Source of the DNA: an uncultured Lachnospiraceae bacterium
GTDB lineage: Bacteria; Bacillota; Clostridia; Lachnospirales; Lachnospiraceae
Reading direction: 5' to 3'
Assembly (NCBI GenBank): GCA_947565425.1
Contig: CANOFW010000012.1
Coordinates: 1 to 64,000 of the forward strand
DNA length: 64,000 bases
The translations under genes and the position numbers were made by a program. This document shows, in pieces, positions 9,137-18,404 of the stretch; the first letter of the stretch is position 1; each line of letters begins with the position of its first letter. The notes below the pieces were generated by a model. That model was not told where the DNA came from, searched no databases, and saw nothing but the letters and a program-made list of their open reading frames with translations.

Positions 9137-9169
9137 AGTCCGCTATACTTAAGAAAAGTATAGCGGACT
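9137..9169. terminator. Perfect 14-bp palindrome after pyrD (possible terminator)
   Basis: AGTCCGCTATACTT (9137-9150), 5-nt loop, exact complement at 9156-9169. The stem is as stable as a terminator but no T-run follows on either strand (next bases are tgtccgc, partly repeating the arm). It separates the pyr operon from the AAA-ATPase gene; a role as factor-independent terminator, operator or mRNA 3' stabiliser is open. Confidence 0.5.
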
Positions 9170-9193
9170 TGTCCGCTTTGTTCGGAGGTGTTT

Positions 9194-10867
9194 ATGGCAA
9201 GGACAGTTGCAATAGGAATTCAGAGTTTTGATAAGATAATTGAAAATAATTGTTTTTATATTGATAAGACAGATTTTATCCGGGAATGGTGGGAAAGTAG
9301 AGACGAAGTGACGCTGATTACCCGTCCCCGACGTTTTGGAAAGACCCTAAATATGAGTATGCTGGAGCAGTTTTTCTCAAATAAGTATGCCGGGCGTGGC
9401 GCGTTGTTTGAAGGGCTGTCCATCTGGGAGTATGAAGAATACCGGAAGCTCCAGGGGACGTATCCCGTTGTCAGTCTTTCGTTTGCCAATGTAAAAGAGC
9501 AAAATTATCAGTCAGCGGTTCAGCGGATCTGCCAGATAATAACTGAATTGTACAATGATAACCGCTTTTTGCTGGAAGGCGATTTGCTCTCGCAGGAGGA
9601 GAAGGGGTATTTCAGCGGCGTTTCAGACAGAATGCCGGAAGTTGAAGCCACCATAGCGATTCATAGGTTGTCAAAATATCTGTGCCGGTACTTTGGAAAA
9701 AAAGTGATTATCCTGCTGGATGAATATGATACGCCTATGCAGGAGGCTTATGTCCATGGATTTTGGGAGGAAATGGTTGCTTTTACTCGGAGCCTGTTTA
9801 ATTCCACGTTTAAGACGAACCCATGGCTGGAGCGTGCCGTTATGACAGGGGTTACAAGAATAAGTAAAGAATCTATTTTTTCGGATTTGAATAATCTGAA
9901 AGTGGTTACGACAACATCAAATGAGTATGCTTTGTCCTTTGGATTCACAGAGGAGGAGGTTTTTACCGCTTTGGAAGAATGTGGGCTGGGAGAAGAAAAA
10001 CAACAGGTAAAGAATTGGTACGATGGTTTTAATTTTGGAGATGTTCAAGATATTTATAATCCCTGGTCTATTTTGAATTTCCTGGATACAGGAAAATACA
10101 GCACTTATTGGGCGAATACAAGTGCAAACAGCCTGGTAGGTAAATTGATACAAGAGGGAAATCAGGATGTCAAGATGGTAATGGAGGGACTGTTGCAGGG
10201 CAAGCCGTTTTGCACTGATATAGATGAGCAGATTGTATTTAGCCAGTTGGATTATGATAACACAGCGGTCTGGAGCCTGCTGCTTGCCAGCGGATATTTA
10301 AAAGCCCCAAAATACAGGATAAATGTGGAAGAGGGGAAGGAAGAATACGAGCTTGAATTGACGAACCTGGAAGTGAAAATCATGTTTAAAAAGATGATAG
10401 AAGGGTGGTTTTCGCGGCGTACATCAGACTATAATGTTTTTATCCGGGCATTATTGCAGGGAGACGTGGACGCTATGAACATTTATATGAACCGTGTTGC
10501 GATGAAAACGTTCAGCTATTTTGATACGGGAGGCGGCGCGGAGCCAGAGCGTTTCTACCATGGGTTTGTGCTGGGGCTGATGGTGGAGCTCGCGGATCGC
10601 TACACCTTGACGTCCAACCGGGAAAGCGGATTCGGAAGATATGATGTGATGTTAGAGCCGCATGACGTAGCGGACGATGCTTTCATTTTAGAATTTAAGG
10701 TGCACAATCCCAGGAAGGAAAAGGATTTGGAGGAGACGGTTGCCGCGGCATTGCAGCAGATAGAGGAGAAAAGGTATGCGGCGGCGCTGGAAGAAAAAGG
10801 GATTGCCGCGGATAGAATGAAAGCGTATGGATTTGCGTTTGAGGGGAAGACGGTATTGATTGGCTGA
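9194..10867 (+). CDS. AAA-ATPase-like / PD-(D/E)XK nuclease-like protein (PF09820-DUF1703 type)
   Basis: A 557-residue soluble protein of a family very abundant in gut Bacteroidetes and Clostridia. The N-terminal AAA-ATPase-like domain has the hallmark IGIQSFDKIIENNCFYIDKT, the P-loop variant RPRRFGKT, and a Walker-B-like VIILLDEYDTPM, followed by WYDGF and NPWSILNFL motifs. The C-terminal part (about 430-557) carries a PD-(D/E)XK-like core: GRYDVML near residue 485, then FILEFKV near 500, and a Gln/Glu helix. Function of the family is not established; association with mobile or defence functions has been proposed, not shown. ATG 9194 is preferred over GTG 9188 because CGGAGG ends 5 bases before it. 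It lies alone between pyrD and the rubredoxin-GltB gene. Confidence 0.85.
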   Translation: MARTVAIGIQSFDKIIENNCFYIDKTDFIREWWESRDEVTLITRPRRFGKTLNMSMLEQFFSNKYAGRGALFEGLSIWEYEEYRKLQGTYPVVSLSFANVKEQNYQSAVQRICQIITELYNDNRFLLEGDLLSQEEKGYFSGVSDRMPEVEATIAIHRLSKYLCRYFGKKVIILLDEYDTPMQEAYVHGFWEEMVAFTRSLFNSTFKTNPWLERAVMTGVTRISKESIFSDLNNLKVVTTTSNEYALSFGFTEEEVFTALEECGLGEEKQQVKNWYDGFNFGDVQDIYNPWSILNFLDTGKYSTYWANTSANSLVGKLIQEGNQDVKMVMEGLLQGKPFCTDIDEQIVFSQLDYDNTAVWSLLLASGYLKAPKYRINVEEGKEEYELELTNLEVKIMFKKMIEGWFSRRTSDYNVFIRALLQGDVDAMNIYMNRVAMKTFSYFDTGGGAEPERFYHGFVLGLMVELADRYTLTSNRESGFGRYDVMLEPHDVADDAFILEFKVHNPRKEKDLEETVAAALQQIEEKRYAAALEEKGIAADRMKAYGFAFEGKTVLIG

Positions 10868-10898
10868 CGTCTGTATTTGGTTTCTGTTGCTAAACTGG

Positions 10899-10927
10899 TT
10901 GCCGCGTGCCTGTATAAATGGTAAAAT
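10899..10927 (+). promoter_or_regulatory. Candidate sigma-A promoter for the GltB-domain gene
   Basis: TTGCCG (10899-10904), 17-nt spacer, TAAAAT (10922-10927), about 47 bp before the start codon, whose ribosome site is AAAGGAGAAG. Confidence 0.6.
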
Positions 10928-10973
10928 ATATCAAGTCAATATATTCACATGTTGAGAAAGAAAGGAGAAGCGT

Positions 10974-12380
10974 ATGAAGAAATTTGTCTGTACCGTCTGC
11001 GGTTATGTCCATGAGGGGGAAAGCGCACCGCAGGAGTGCCCGGTCTGCCATCAGCCGCGGGAGAAGTTCCGGGAAGAGCCCTTGGAGGGGGACAGTGTGA
11101 GTACGCTGGATTTAGTGAGCGGAAAGGCCGAGGAACAGGAAGACATCTCAGCCATGGAATTGAGCTATGACAAGAATTTTTACCGCAATGACGCGTCCTG
11201 TCGCTATATGGAGGAGATTCACCAGATGGCGGTGACCGGCAAGACGATCAGCGGGGCTATGGGGACGAAGATGGCAATGCCTTCCTGGGATGATATTTTG
11301 CTCTTGGGCGCGCAGTTGAATCCGCCGCCTCTCGATGAGGACGAGCCGGTGAGCACAATGACCGTAATCGGTAAACATGCCAAAAAGCCGATGATTCTTG
11401 ACAGCCCTGTGTACATCTCCCACATGTCCTTTGGCGCCTTGTCGAAGGAAATTAAGGTGGCTTTGGCAAAAGGTTCGGCGCTGGCAAAGACAGCCATGTG
11501 CAGTGGCGAGGGCGGTATTCTGCCCGAAGAGCGGGAAGCCTCCTATAAGTACATATTTGAATATATCCCCAATAAGTACAGTGTGACAGATGAGAATTTG
11601 CGTAGCGCGGATGCTATTGAAATCAAGATTGGGCAGGGGACGAAGCCCGGCATGGGCGGACATCTGCCGGGGGAGAAAGTGACGGCAGAGATTGCCGAAC
11701 TGCGAGGCAAGAAGCAGGGCGAGGACGTGCAGAGTCCCAGCAAATTCCCGGAGCTCAATACCAAAGAAGATTTGAAAGATATGGTGCGTATGCTGCGCAG
11801 CCGTTCGGACGGAAGGCCGATTGGTATTAAAATTGCTGCCGGACGCATTGAGCGGGATTTGGAATATTGTGTCTATGCTGAGCCGGATTTCATTACGATT
11901 GACGGCAGGGGCGGGGCGACCGGTTCTAGTCCCCTATTCCTGCGTGAAGCGACTTCTGTTCCTACGGTCTATGCTTTATACCGCGCGCGGAAGTATCTGG
12001 ATGCGGTACGCTCTGATATTTCGCTTGTGATTACCGGGGGATTTCGCGTGTCGGCCGATGTTGCGAAAGCGCTCGCTATGGGGGCGGACGCGGTGGCTGT
12101 GGCAAGCGCAGCCTTGATTGCAGCGGCCTGCCAACAGTATCGCATTTGCGGTTCCGGTAACTGTCCGGTGGGTATCGCCACACAAGACCCTGAATTGCGC
12201 GAACGGCTGAAGGTGGAACAGTCGGCGCAGCGGGTGGCGAATTATCTCAATGTGACACGTGAAGAGTTGAAGACGTTTGCGCGCATTACAGGCAATGCCT
12301 GCGTGCATGATTTGAGTGTCGGCGATTTGGTGACACTGAGCCGGGAGATTTCGGAGTTTACCAATATTCCTCATGCTTAA
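10974..12380 (+). CDS. Rubredoxin-like / FMN-binding glutamate synthase domain protein
   Basis: A 468-residue redox protein. Residues 1-35 form a rubredoxin-type iron site with Cys6, Cys9, Cys22 and Cys25 (CTVCGY, then CPVCHQP). The rest is the FMN/Fe-S synthase domain of glutamate synthase (Glu_synthase, PF01645): ISHMSFGALSKE, GEGG, GQGTKPGMGGHLPG, IKIAAGRIE, ITIDGRGGATG, GGFRVSADVAKALAMGADAVA, and CGSGNCPVGIATQ with iron-binding cysteines. The glutaminase (class II amidotransferase) domain of full GltB is absent, as in the archaeal-type stand-alone proteins, so the nitrogen donor and true reaction are uncertain. It may be an iron-sulfur flavin oxidoreductase using the rubredoxin domain as electron entry. 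It is a single-gene unit with a promoter upstream and a terminator downstream. Confidence 0.85.
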   Translation: MKKFVCTVCGYVHEGESAPQECPVCHQPREKFREEPLEGDSVSTLDLVSGKAEEQEDISAMELSYDKNFYRNDASCRYMEEIHQMAVTGKTISGAMGTKMAMPSWDDILLLGAQLNPPPLDEDEPVSTMTVIGKHAKKPMILDSPVYISHMSFGALSKEIKVALAKGSALAKTAMCSGEGGILPEEREASYKYIFEYIPNKYSVTDENLRSADAIEIKIGQGTKPGMGGHLPGEKVTAEIAELRGKKQGEDVQSPSKFPELNTKEDLKDMVRMLRSRSDGRPIGIKIAAGRIERDLEYCVYAEPDFITIDGRGGATGSSPLFLREATSVPTVYALYRARKYLDAVRSDISLVITGGFRVSADVAKALAMGADAVAVASAALIAAACQQYRICGSGNCPVGIATQDPELRERLKVEQSAQRVANYLNVTREELKTFARITGNACVHDLSVGDLVTLSREISEFTNIPHA

Positions 12381-12440
12381 AGAGAAGTTGGCAGCAGATT
12401 TTTCCCAATAAAGGCAGTATTGATTTCAAGCGAAAGCGAT

Positions 12441-12495
12441 AAATAGTGTGAATGGTCCTATTTACTAAAAAAAGGAAAGATTCACACTATTTTTT
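12441..12495 (+). terminator. Terminator after the GltB-domain gene
   Basis: AAATAGTGTGAAT (12441-12453) pairs exactly with ATTCACACTATTT (12480-12492) across a 26-nt A-rich loop, with a T-run at 12490-12495. The loop is long for an intrinsic terminator but the U-tract fits. Confidence 0.65.
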
Positions 12496-12575
12496 ATCCA
12501 TTTTAACTATAAAATTTTACTAAAAATGTTAAAAACTATAGAGAATTAGGAGATTAAGTGTAAAAAACTTTAGTT

Positions 12576-12606
12576 TTGGGGGATGGATTTCACTATATTA
12601 TACAAT
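12576..12606 (+). promoter_or_regulatory. Candidate promoter for the GH127 gene
   Basis: TTGGGG (12576-12581), 17 nt, TATACA (12599-12604), overlapping an alternative TACAAT at 12601-12606. The region is AT-rich; no cre-like or AraR-like operator was recognised. Confidence 0.4.
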
Positions 12607-12645
12607 AGAATGAAATAATAAAAAAGAAAGGGAGAAGGAGTGTCT

Positions 12646-15600
12646 ATGAAGAAAAAATTTTTATGGAGAAAAACGGTCAGTTTGCTGCTGGCAGGCGCCA
12701 TGGTACTGGGTTGCGCAGAACCATTATACGCGCAGGCTGCGGAAAACAGCGCGGGAGCGGATCTGAGCGCGCTGTCTGCGGCAAAGGTTCTGGAACTCAA
12801 GTTTGACGATAATATTACAGACAGTTCGGACAACGAGTTTACGGTAACCGCACATGGCAAGGATGGGAAGGAGAAAAATGCAACGTTTGCAGAGGGAGTG
12901 TCAAATTCTGCACTTTCTCTGGATGGGAATACGTATCTTGATTTAGGGACGAGTGAAAAGTTACAGCCGGAAAACATGACGGTATCGTTCTGGTTTAAAG
13001 CAACCAAAGCACTTGCCGGAGAGCATATTATTATGTGGAATAAACCGAGTGGTGCCTGGGATGGGCAAGGCTGGTATCTTTCTTGTCTGAATGATAGCTG
13101 CCCATTAAAGTTATCGGTAGGCTCTAACAAAAATGGCGAAGTTTTAACAGAGTATGCCATCAATACCAGCCGTTCAGAGTTTTTCCCGGTGGACGAATGG
13201 GTTCACGTTGCCGTTACTTATAATGGTGCAGACGGAAAAGTTGTTTTCTATCGGAACGGCGAGGTATATCCATCTACGCCTGCGACCAGCGGTGCAAAAA
13301 TGAAGGCAAATAATACCGACCATAAGTATTTGGGATTTAATTCACCGGGATACGGCGGCGGATATGCGACACTTGATCTTGACCAATATGAGATTTACAG
13401 TGCGGCAGCGACAGCCGATGAAGTGAAGGCATTGTATAATACTTATGTGAAAGTGCTGACGCCAGAGGAGATCGTGGCGGCAGATACGGAGGCGTTAGAC
13501 CCGTTTGCCGGCAGAGATAAGAGCAAGATTACCTCCAGCATTTCCCTGCCTGTAAAGGGCAAGAAGGGCAGTACAATTACCTGGCAGAGTACAAATGAGG
13601 ATGTGGTAAAGCCGACAGGTAAGGTAATCCGCCCCACGGATGCCGATAAAAACGTGACGTTGACAGCAACGATCGCGTATGAAGGCGTTACTGCTACGAA
13701 AAGCTTTGACATCACTGTATTAAAGAGTGTGCCGATTATCGTGGAGGATAATAAGTATACCGCCTATCGTGAGCAGCAGTTTGGCCTGGACGAAGTGACT
13801 GTGACAGACAGCTATTACAAAGGCGCGCAGGATGCAGATGTAGAATTTTTGAAGAAATTTGACGTAGACCGTACCTTGGTAGGATATCGTGAAAACGCGG
13901 GCGTAAACACCAAGGGCGCAGTACGCTATAGTGGTTGGGAAAGTGGTCTTTTAGCAGGTCACAGTATTGGACATTACCTGTCAGCGGCAGCTCAGGCGAT
14001 TAAGGTGACTGGGGACGTGGAACTGGAAGCGAAGCTCAGCGATATTATTTCCGGGTTGAAGGAGTGCCAGGATGCAGCCGGCAGCTACGGCGGTTCCAAA
14101 GAAGGATTTTTATTTGGCGCCGAGGTGAGAGATGCCAGTAATGTGGAATTACAGTTTGACATTGTACAGGGAGACGCGCAAGGCGACACCTGGGTTCCCT
14201 GGTATAATCTGCATAAGACCATGCAGGGCCTTGTAGATACCTATAAATATACAGGGAATACAGAGGCTTTGGAAGTGGCGTCTAAACTGGGAGACTGGGT
14301 ATATAATCGCGTGAGTAAGTGGTCTGTACAGCAGCAGTTAAATGTATCTTATACGGAGTACGGTGGGATGAACGACTGCATGTATGATTTATATAAATAT
14401 ACGCACAAGGCAGAACATAAGGAAGCGGCGCATAAGTTTGATGATCCCAATTTGTATGGAATCATTTTATCAGGTTCCGGCGATACCTTAAAAGGCAGGC
14501 ATGCCAACACGACGATACCGAAATTCCTGGGCGCGTTAAATCGCTATGTGGCTTTGAAGGAAGTGGAGAACGTAGAGGAAACAGATTATCTCAAGTATGC
14601 AGAGGATTTCTGGACGCTGGTAGTGGAGAAACATGCGTTTATCACAGGCGGAACAAGTGATATGGAGCATTTCCGCGGCGACAATGCCCTGGATGAGATC
14701 AGAACACAATGTAACTGCGAGAGCTGCTGCGCGCATAATATGCTCAAGCTTTCCAAGGAACTGTATAAGATTACGGGCGAAAGAAAATACGCAGATTACT
14801 ACGAAAATACGCTGCGTAATGCCATTATGGGAGCTGTCAACAAAGAAGGCGCATTCTCCTACTTTACACCGATGGCGACCGGTTACTATAAATTCTTCGG
14901 CACTTCTGATCCTGCTACCAATATGTTCTGGTGCTGTACCGGAACTGGTATGGAGAATTATACGAAGCTGGGAGACAGCATCTATTTCAAAGATCAGGAT
15001 GCTATTGTTGTCAATCAGTATGTGGCTTCTGAGGTTTTGTGGAAAGAAAAGAATCTCAAGTTGACACAGAACAGTGATGTGACGGCAAGTGATAAGGCAG
15101 AATTTACCATGAATCTCGTAAATAATGCGCAGCCGGTCAAGGCACAGTTGAAACTGCGCGTTCCGGATTGGGCAGCCAGCGATGTAACCGTCAAGGTGAA
15201 TGGGCAGGCGGCAGAGAATAAGATAGAGAATCAGTATTTTGTCATTGATAGGACATGGAACGATAACGATAAAGTCGAACTCACCTATCCTATGGAAGTA
15301 AAAGCTTTTGGTTTGCCGGATAATACTTCCGTGTATGCATTCAAATATGGCCCGACCGTTCTTGCGGCGAAGTTGGGAACAGAAGAGTGGAATGATACCG
15401 TTTGGGCAGGCGCGAACTTGAGCGCTCCGGCATGGAAGGTAGTAGGCTCTGAGAAAGTACGTCTTGAAGTAACGTATGGGCAGACTGTAAAGCAAATTCT
15501 TGGAACCGAGACTATGGCAATCCAGGGGAAGGACAGTACAAAAGAATTTATCAATAACATTAACGCTAAGATGGAAAAGACTGCTGGGAAGCTGGAGTTC

Positions 15601-18246
15601 CATATTCGTGGAACCGACGCCGAGTCTGTGTTTGGCGGAGAAGGGCTGACTTTTGTACCGTTCAATACCTTAAATGAAGAGCGTTATGGTATTTACTGGT
15701 ATTTTGAGAGCGCAGAAGATGCTGCCGAAGAGAAGATACTTGCAGAGAAAGAAGAGGGAAGGTTTGCAGAAGCCATTGTCGATTCCATTCAGCCAGGTTA
15801 TCAGCAGTATGAAAACGATGCGACTCATCAGATGAAAGAAGAAAAGACTGTTTTTGAAACGGGCGTTAGCGGACTGGGAAGTACGCGCCGGGCACAGGCA
15901 GGCGGTTATTTCCAGTATAATATGAAAGTAGACAAAAATAAAACAAACTCCTTAGTATGCCAGTTCGCTAAGGAAGACGTTGGAAAGACCATCAAGATTA
16001 CCATTGGTTCTACAGTATTCGATTATACGGTAGAAAAATATGACGGAGCAGATCCGTTCTTCAAGAAATACTTCGAGATTCCGGCAAATGAGGTTGCCAA
16101 TGCGGAGTCTTTGAAGGTTGGCAATGACACGTATGATATTGTAAAAGTAAAATTTGAGAGCGGCAGCGCTACCGAGGACAGCGCCCGTGTTGTAAACGGC
16201 CTGTATCTGATGCGCGCGTATGACAATGATGCAGAACTGAAAGATTTGACGGCGTCAACGGGCAGAATCAAGACTTCTCAGAACAGTTATACGGTTCAGG
16301 TACCGTCAGCAACAGATCGGGTATCTTTGAACTTCAAACTGGCAACAAGCAGCGGCCTGTTGTATATTGACGGCAAGCTGATAAATGAAGCAAAGCCTCA
16401 AGTATTTAATCTCAAAGAAGGAACCACAATCCTTCCCATGAAAGTATATGCACAGGACCATAGTACCTCTAAGGTGTATATTTTAAATCTCGTTCGTGCA
16501 GACGGCTTGGGTTCCGGTGAAGAAATTATTGAAAATGGAACCTTTGACAACGGTAATGCAGGCAATAAATGGGCGCCGTACGGCGGAGCAACCTTAGGAG
16601 AGGGCTGGTCTACCTTCCATAATGCAGCGCGTTCCCTGAAAATTGAGAACCGCAAGAGTACTTCCTCTGGTACAGTCCATGATATTACCGGCAAGGTGAA
16701 AGCTGGCGACACGTATACGATTGACGGCTGGGCTGTTTATAAAAACGGAGATGCGCATAATCCGAATCCGCCCCAGGAAGTAGGATTTAACGTTTCAATT
16801 TTGTATGGAACGAATGAGAAAAAAGAGGTTATGGTTACCAAGAAAATGAAGGTAAATGATTGGGGCAACCTGTATGGGGATTATACGGTTCCCAAGGACG
16901 CTGATGTGAGCAAGGTTCTCCTGTTAGTAGAGACAGAATATAAAGAGAATCCGACAAACGATGAATTGGTAATTTTCTTTATAGACGATTTCTCCATGAA
17001 AAAGGTGCAGTCAGAAGGCGATGGTGAGACAGATATTGTCAAAGCTGTGATGGATAAGATTGCGGCGATTGGCAAGGTAGAGCTTACGCCGGAGTGCAAA
17101 GTAAAGCTCAACGCGGCAAGAACCTTGTATGAGGCATTGACGGAAGACCAGAAGAAACAGGTTACGAATATCGAAGTACTTACGAAAGCGGAAGCTGATT
17201 ATAAAGTACTGGAAGAAGGCGGCACGCCTGAAGATGAGAAAGCGCCGCTGCGTGAGAAAGTCAACGCAGCAAAAGCAATGCTGGCAACTTTAAGCGCAGA
17301 GAAGAAAGCGGCATTACAGTCTGTAATCAATGAAGTAGAGGCAGTATTAAACAAAGACAATGCGAGCGCAGCAGAAATCACGGCAGCCCTGGAGAAGCTG
17401 AATAAAGCCATCGAGGAAGCCGGCAAACCAGAAGAAAAACCGCCGGTTGCAACGGCTCCTAAGGTGGGAGACGTATTCACAGCGTCAAATGGCCTGAAAT
17501 ACAAAGTTACCGCATACAATAGCAAGGCCAAGAATGTAACGGTGACAGGAATCAACAAGAAAGTTGCTGCTATTACCGTACCGGACACTGTGGCATATAA
17601 GAACGTATCTTTCAAGGTAACGGCGATTGGCAATAGCGCCTTTACAGCGCAGAGTACCTTAAAGAGCGCGACGATTGGCAAGTATGTTACCAGTATTGGA
17701 GCAAAGGCGTTCTACAATGACAAGAAGCTGGCAAAAGTAACCTTCAAGGGAACATCCGTGAAGACAATTGGCAAAGACGCCTTTAAGGGTATCAAGAAGG
17801 GCGCGGCTTTCGCCATGAAGAAGACGTTCACTTCCAAGAATGTGAAGTATAAGATTACCAAGAGCACCACTTCGGCAAAAGAAGTGACGGTAACAGGAAC
17901 GTCCAAGAAGAACATTACAACCCTGACGGTACCGTCAACGGTGAAATATAACGGTATGTCCTTCAAGGTGACATCCATTGGTAAGAAGGCATTTAAGAGC
18001 AAGAAGAAGTTAAAGAGCGTAACGATTGGCAAGAACGTTAAGACGATAGGTGCAAGCGCGTTCTATAAGGATGGAAAACTGACAAAGATAACCATTAAGA
18101 GTACGAAGTTGACAAAGGTTGGCTCTAAGGCATTCTTTGGCATCAACAAAAAGGCAAAAATCAAAGTGCCCGCAAAGAAACTGAAAGCATATAAAAATGT
18201 GCTGAAGAATAAAGGGCAGAAAAAGAGCGTAAAGATTGTGAAATAA
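12646..18246 (+). CDS. Secreted multidomain GH127 (beta-L-arabinofuranosidase-type) glycosidase
   Basis: A 1866-residue exported protein. A signal peptide (KKFLWRKTVSLLLAGAMVLG, cleavage near YAQAAE) is followed by a LamG/concanavalin-like domain (about 45-275), an atrophied bacterial Ig-like domain (about 280-365) and the GH127/DUF1680 catalytic region (about 365-1000). The metal/catalytic cysteines expected from the Bifidobacterium enzyme HypBA1 are visible: CNCESCC and, about 70 residues on, FWCC. A beta-sandwich module, a CBM4_9-like domain (about 1295-1455), a FIVAR-like helical segment, and two lysine-rich BspA-type leucine-rich repeat blocks (about 1605-1866) end the protein; the last probably retain it on the wall. 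Family activity is release of beta-L-arabinofuranose, but GH127 members vary. ATG 12646 is preferred to GTG 12640 because the ribosome site GGAGAAGGAG would overlap the latter. No transporter or regulator for a sugar locus is adjacent. Confidence 0.88.
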   Translation: MKKKFLWRKTVSLLLAGAMVLGCAEPLYAQAAENSAGADLSALSAAKVLELKFDDNITDSSDNEFTVTAHGKDGKEKNATFAEGVSNSALSLDGNTYLDLGTSEKLQPENMTVSFWFKATKALAGEHIIMWNKPSGAWDGQGWYLSCLNDSCPLKLSVGSNKNGEVLTEYAINTSRSEFFPVDEWVHVAVTYNGADGKVVFYRNGEVYPSTPATSGAKMKANNTDHKYLGFNSPGYGGGYATLDLDQYEIYSAAATADEVKALYNTYVKVLTPEEIVAADTEALDPFAGRDKSKITSSISLPVKGKKGSTITWQSTNEDVVKPTGKVIRPTDADKNVTLTATIAYEGVTATKSFDITVLKSVPIIVEDNKYTAYREQQFGLDEVTVTDSYYKGAQDADVEFLKKFDVDRTLVGYRENAGVNTKGAVRYSGWESGLLAGHSIGHYLSAAAQAIKVTGDVELEAKLSDIISGLKECQDAAGSYGGSKEGFLFGAEVRDASNVELQFDIVQGDAQGDTWVPWYNLHKTMQGLVDTYKYTGNTEALEVASKLGDWVYNRVSKWSVQQQLNVSYTEYGGMNDCMYDLYKYTHKAEHKEAAHKFDDPNLYGIILSGSGDTLKGRHANTTIPKFLGALNRYVALKEVENVEETDYLKYAEDFWTLVVEKHAFITGGTSDMEHFRGDNALDEIRTQCNCESCCAHNMLKLSKELYKITGERKYADYYENTLRNAIMGAVNKEGAFSYFTPMATGYYKFFGTSDPATNMFWCCTGTGMENYTKLGDSIYFKDQDAIVVNQYVASEVLWKEKNLKLTQNSDVTASDKAEFTMNLVNNAQPVKAQLKLRVPDWAASDVTVKVNGQAAENKIENQYFVIDRTWNDNDKVELTYPMEVKAFGLPDNTSVYAFKYGPTVLAAKLGTEEWNDTVWAGANLSAPAWKVVGSEKVRLEVTYGQTVKQILGTETMAIQGKDSTKEFINNINAKMEKTAGKLEFHIRGTDAESVFGGEGLTFVPFNTLNEERYGIYWYFESAEDAAEEKILAEKEEGRFAEAIVDSIQPGYQQYENDATHQMKEEKTVFETGVSGLGSTRRAQAGGYFQYNMKVDKNKTNSLVCQFAKEDVGKTIKITIGSTVFDYTVEKYDGADPFFKKYFEIPANEVANAESLKVGNDTYDIVKVKFESGSATEDSARVVNGLYLMRAYDNDAELKDLTASTGRIKTSQNSYTVQVPSATDRVSLNFKLATSSGLLYIDGKLINEAKPQVFNLKEGTTILPMKVYAQDHSTSKVYILNLVRADGLGSGEEIIENGTFDNGNAGNKWAPYGGATLGEGWSTFHNAARSLKIENRKSTSSGTVHDITGKVKAGDTYTIDGWAVYKNGDAHNPNPPQEVGFNVSILYGTNEKKEVMVTKKMKVNDWGNLYGDYTVPKDADVSKVLLLVETEYKENPTNDELVIFFIDDFSMKKVQSEGDGETDIVKAVMDKIAAIGKVELTPECKVKLNAARTLYEALTEDQKKQVTNIEVLTKAEADYKVLEEGGTPEDEKAPLREKVNAAKAMLATLSAEKKAALQSVINEVEAVLNKDNASAAEITAALEKLNKAIEEAGKPEEKPPVATAPKVGDVFTASNGLKYKVTAYNSKAKNVTVTGINKKVAAITVPDTVAYKNVSFKVTAIGNSAFTAQSTLKSATIGKYVTSIGAKAFYNDKKLAKVTFKGTSVKTIGKDAFKGIKKGAAFAMKKTFTSKNVKYKITKSTTSAKEVTVTGTSKKNITTLTVPSTVKYNGMSFKVTSIGKKAFKSKKKLKSVTIGKNVKTIGASAFYKDGKLTKITIKSTKLTKVGSKAFFGINKKAKIKVPAKKLKAYKNVLKNKGQKKSVKIVK

Positions 18247-18251
18247 TAAAG

Positions 18252-18293
18252 TCCCCGCGGTATCAGGAAGTTTTGGTATCGCGGGGCTTTTAT
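18252..18293 (+). terminator. Terminator after the GH127 gene
   Basis: CCCCGCG (18253-18259) pairs with CGCGGGG (18280-18286), inner bases pair weakly, and CTTTTAT follows immediately. Confidence 0.8.
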
Positions 18294-18317
18294 AAGCGTT
18301 TTGCAGTGGGCTGATTA

Positions 18318-18346
18318 TTGACGCAATTGGGGGCATATGGTATTAT
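18318..18346 (+). promoter_or_regulatory. Candidate sigma-A promoter for the histidine kinase pair
   Basis: TTGACG (18318-18323), 17-nt spacer, TATTAT (18341-18346), about 60 bp before the first kinase start codon. Confidence 0.65.
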
Positions 18347-18404
18347 AACTAGGATTTTCTAGCTTTTGCAGCGAAGATGTGAGGAAAAAGCGGAGGATAG
18401 GCAT

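Noticed and set aside
14536..15603. 355-codon open frame on the minus strand
   Set aside because: Lies wholly antisense to the GH127 catalytic domain, has no ribosome site, and its translation shows no recognisable domain; an artefact of codon bias.
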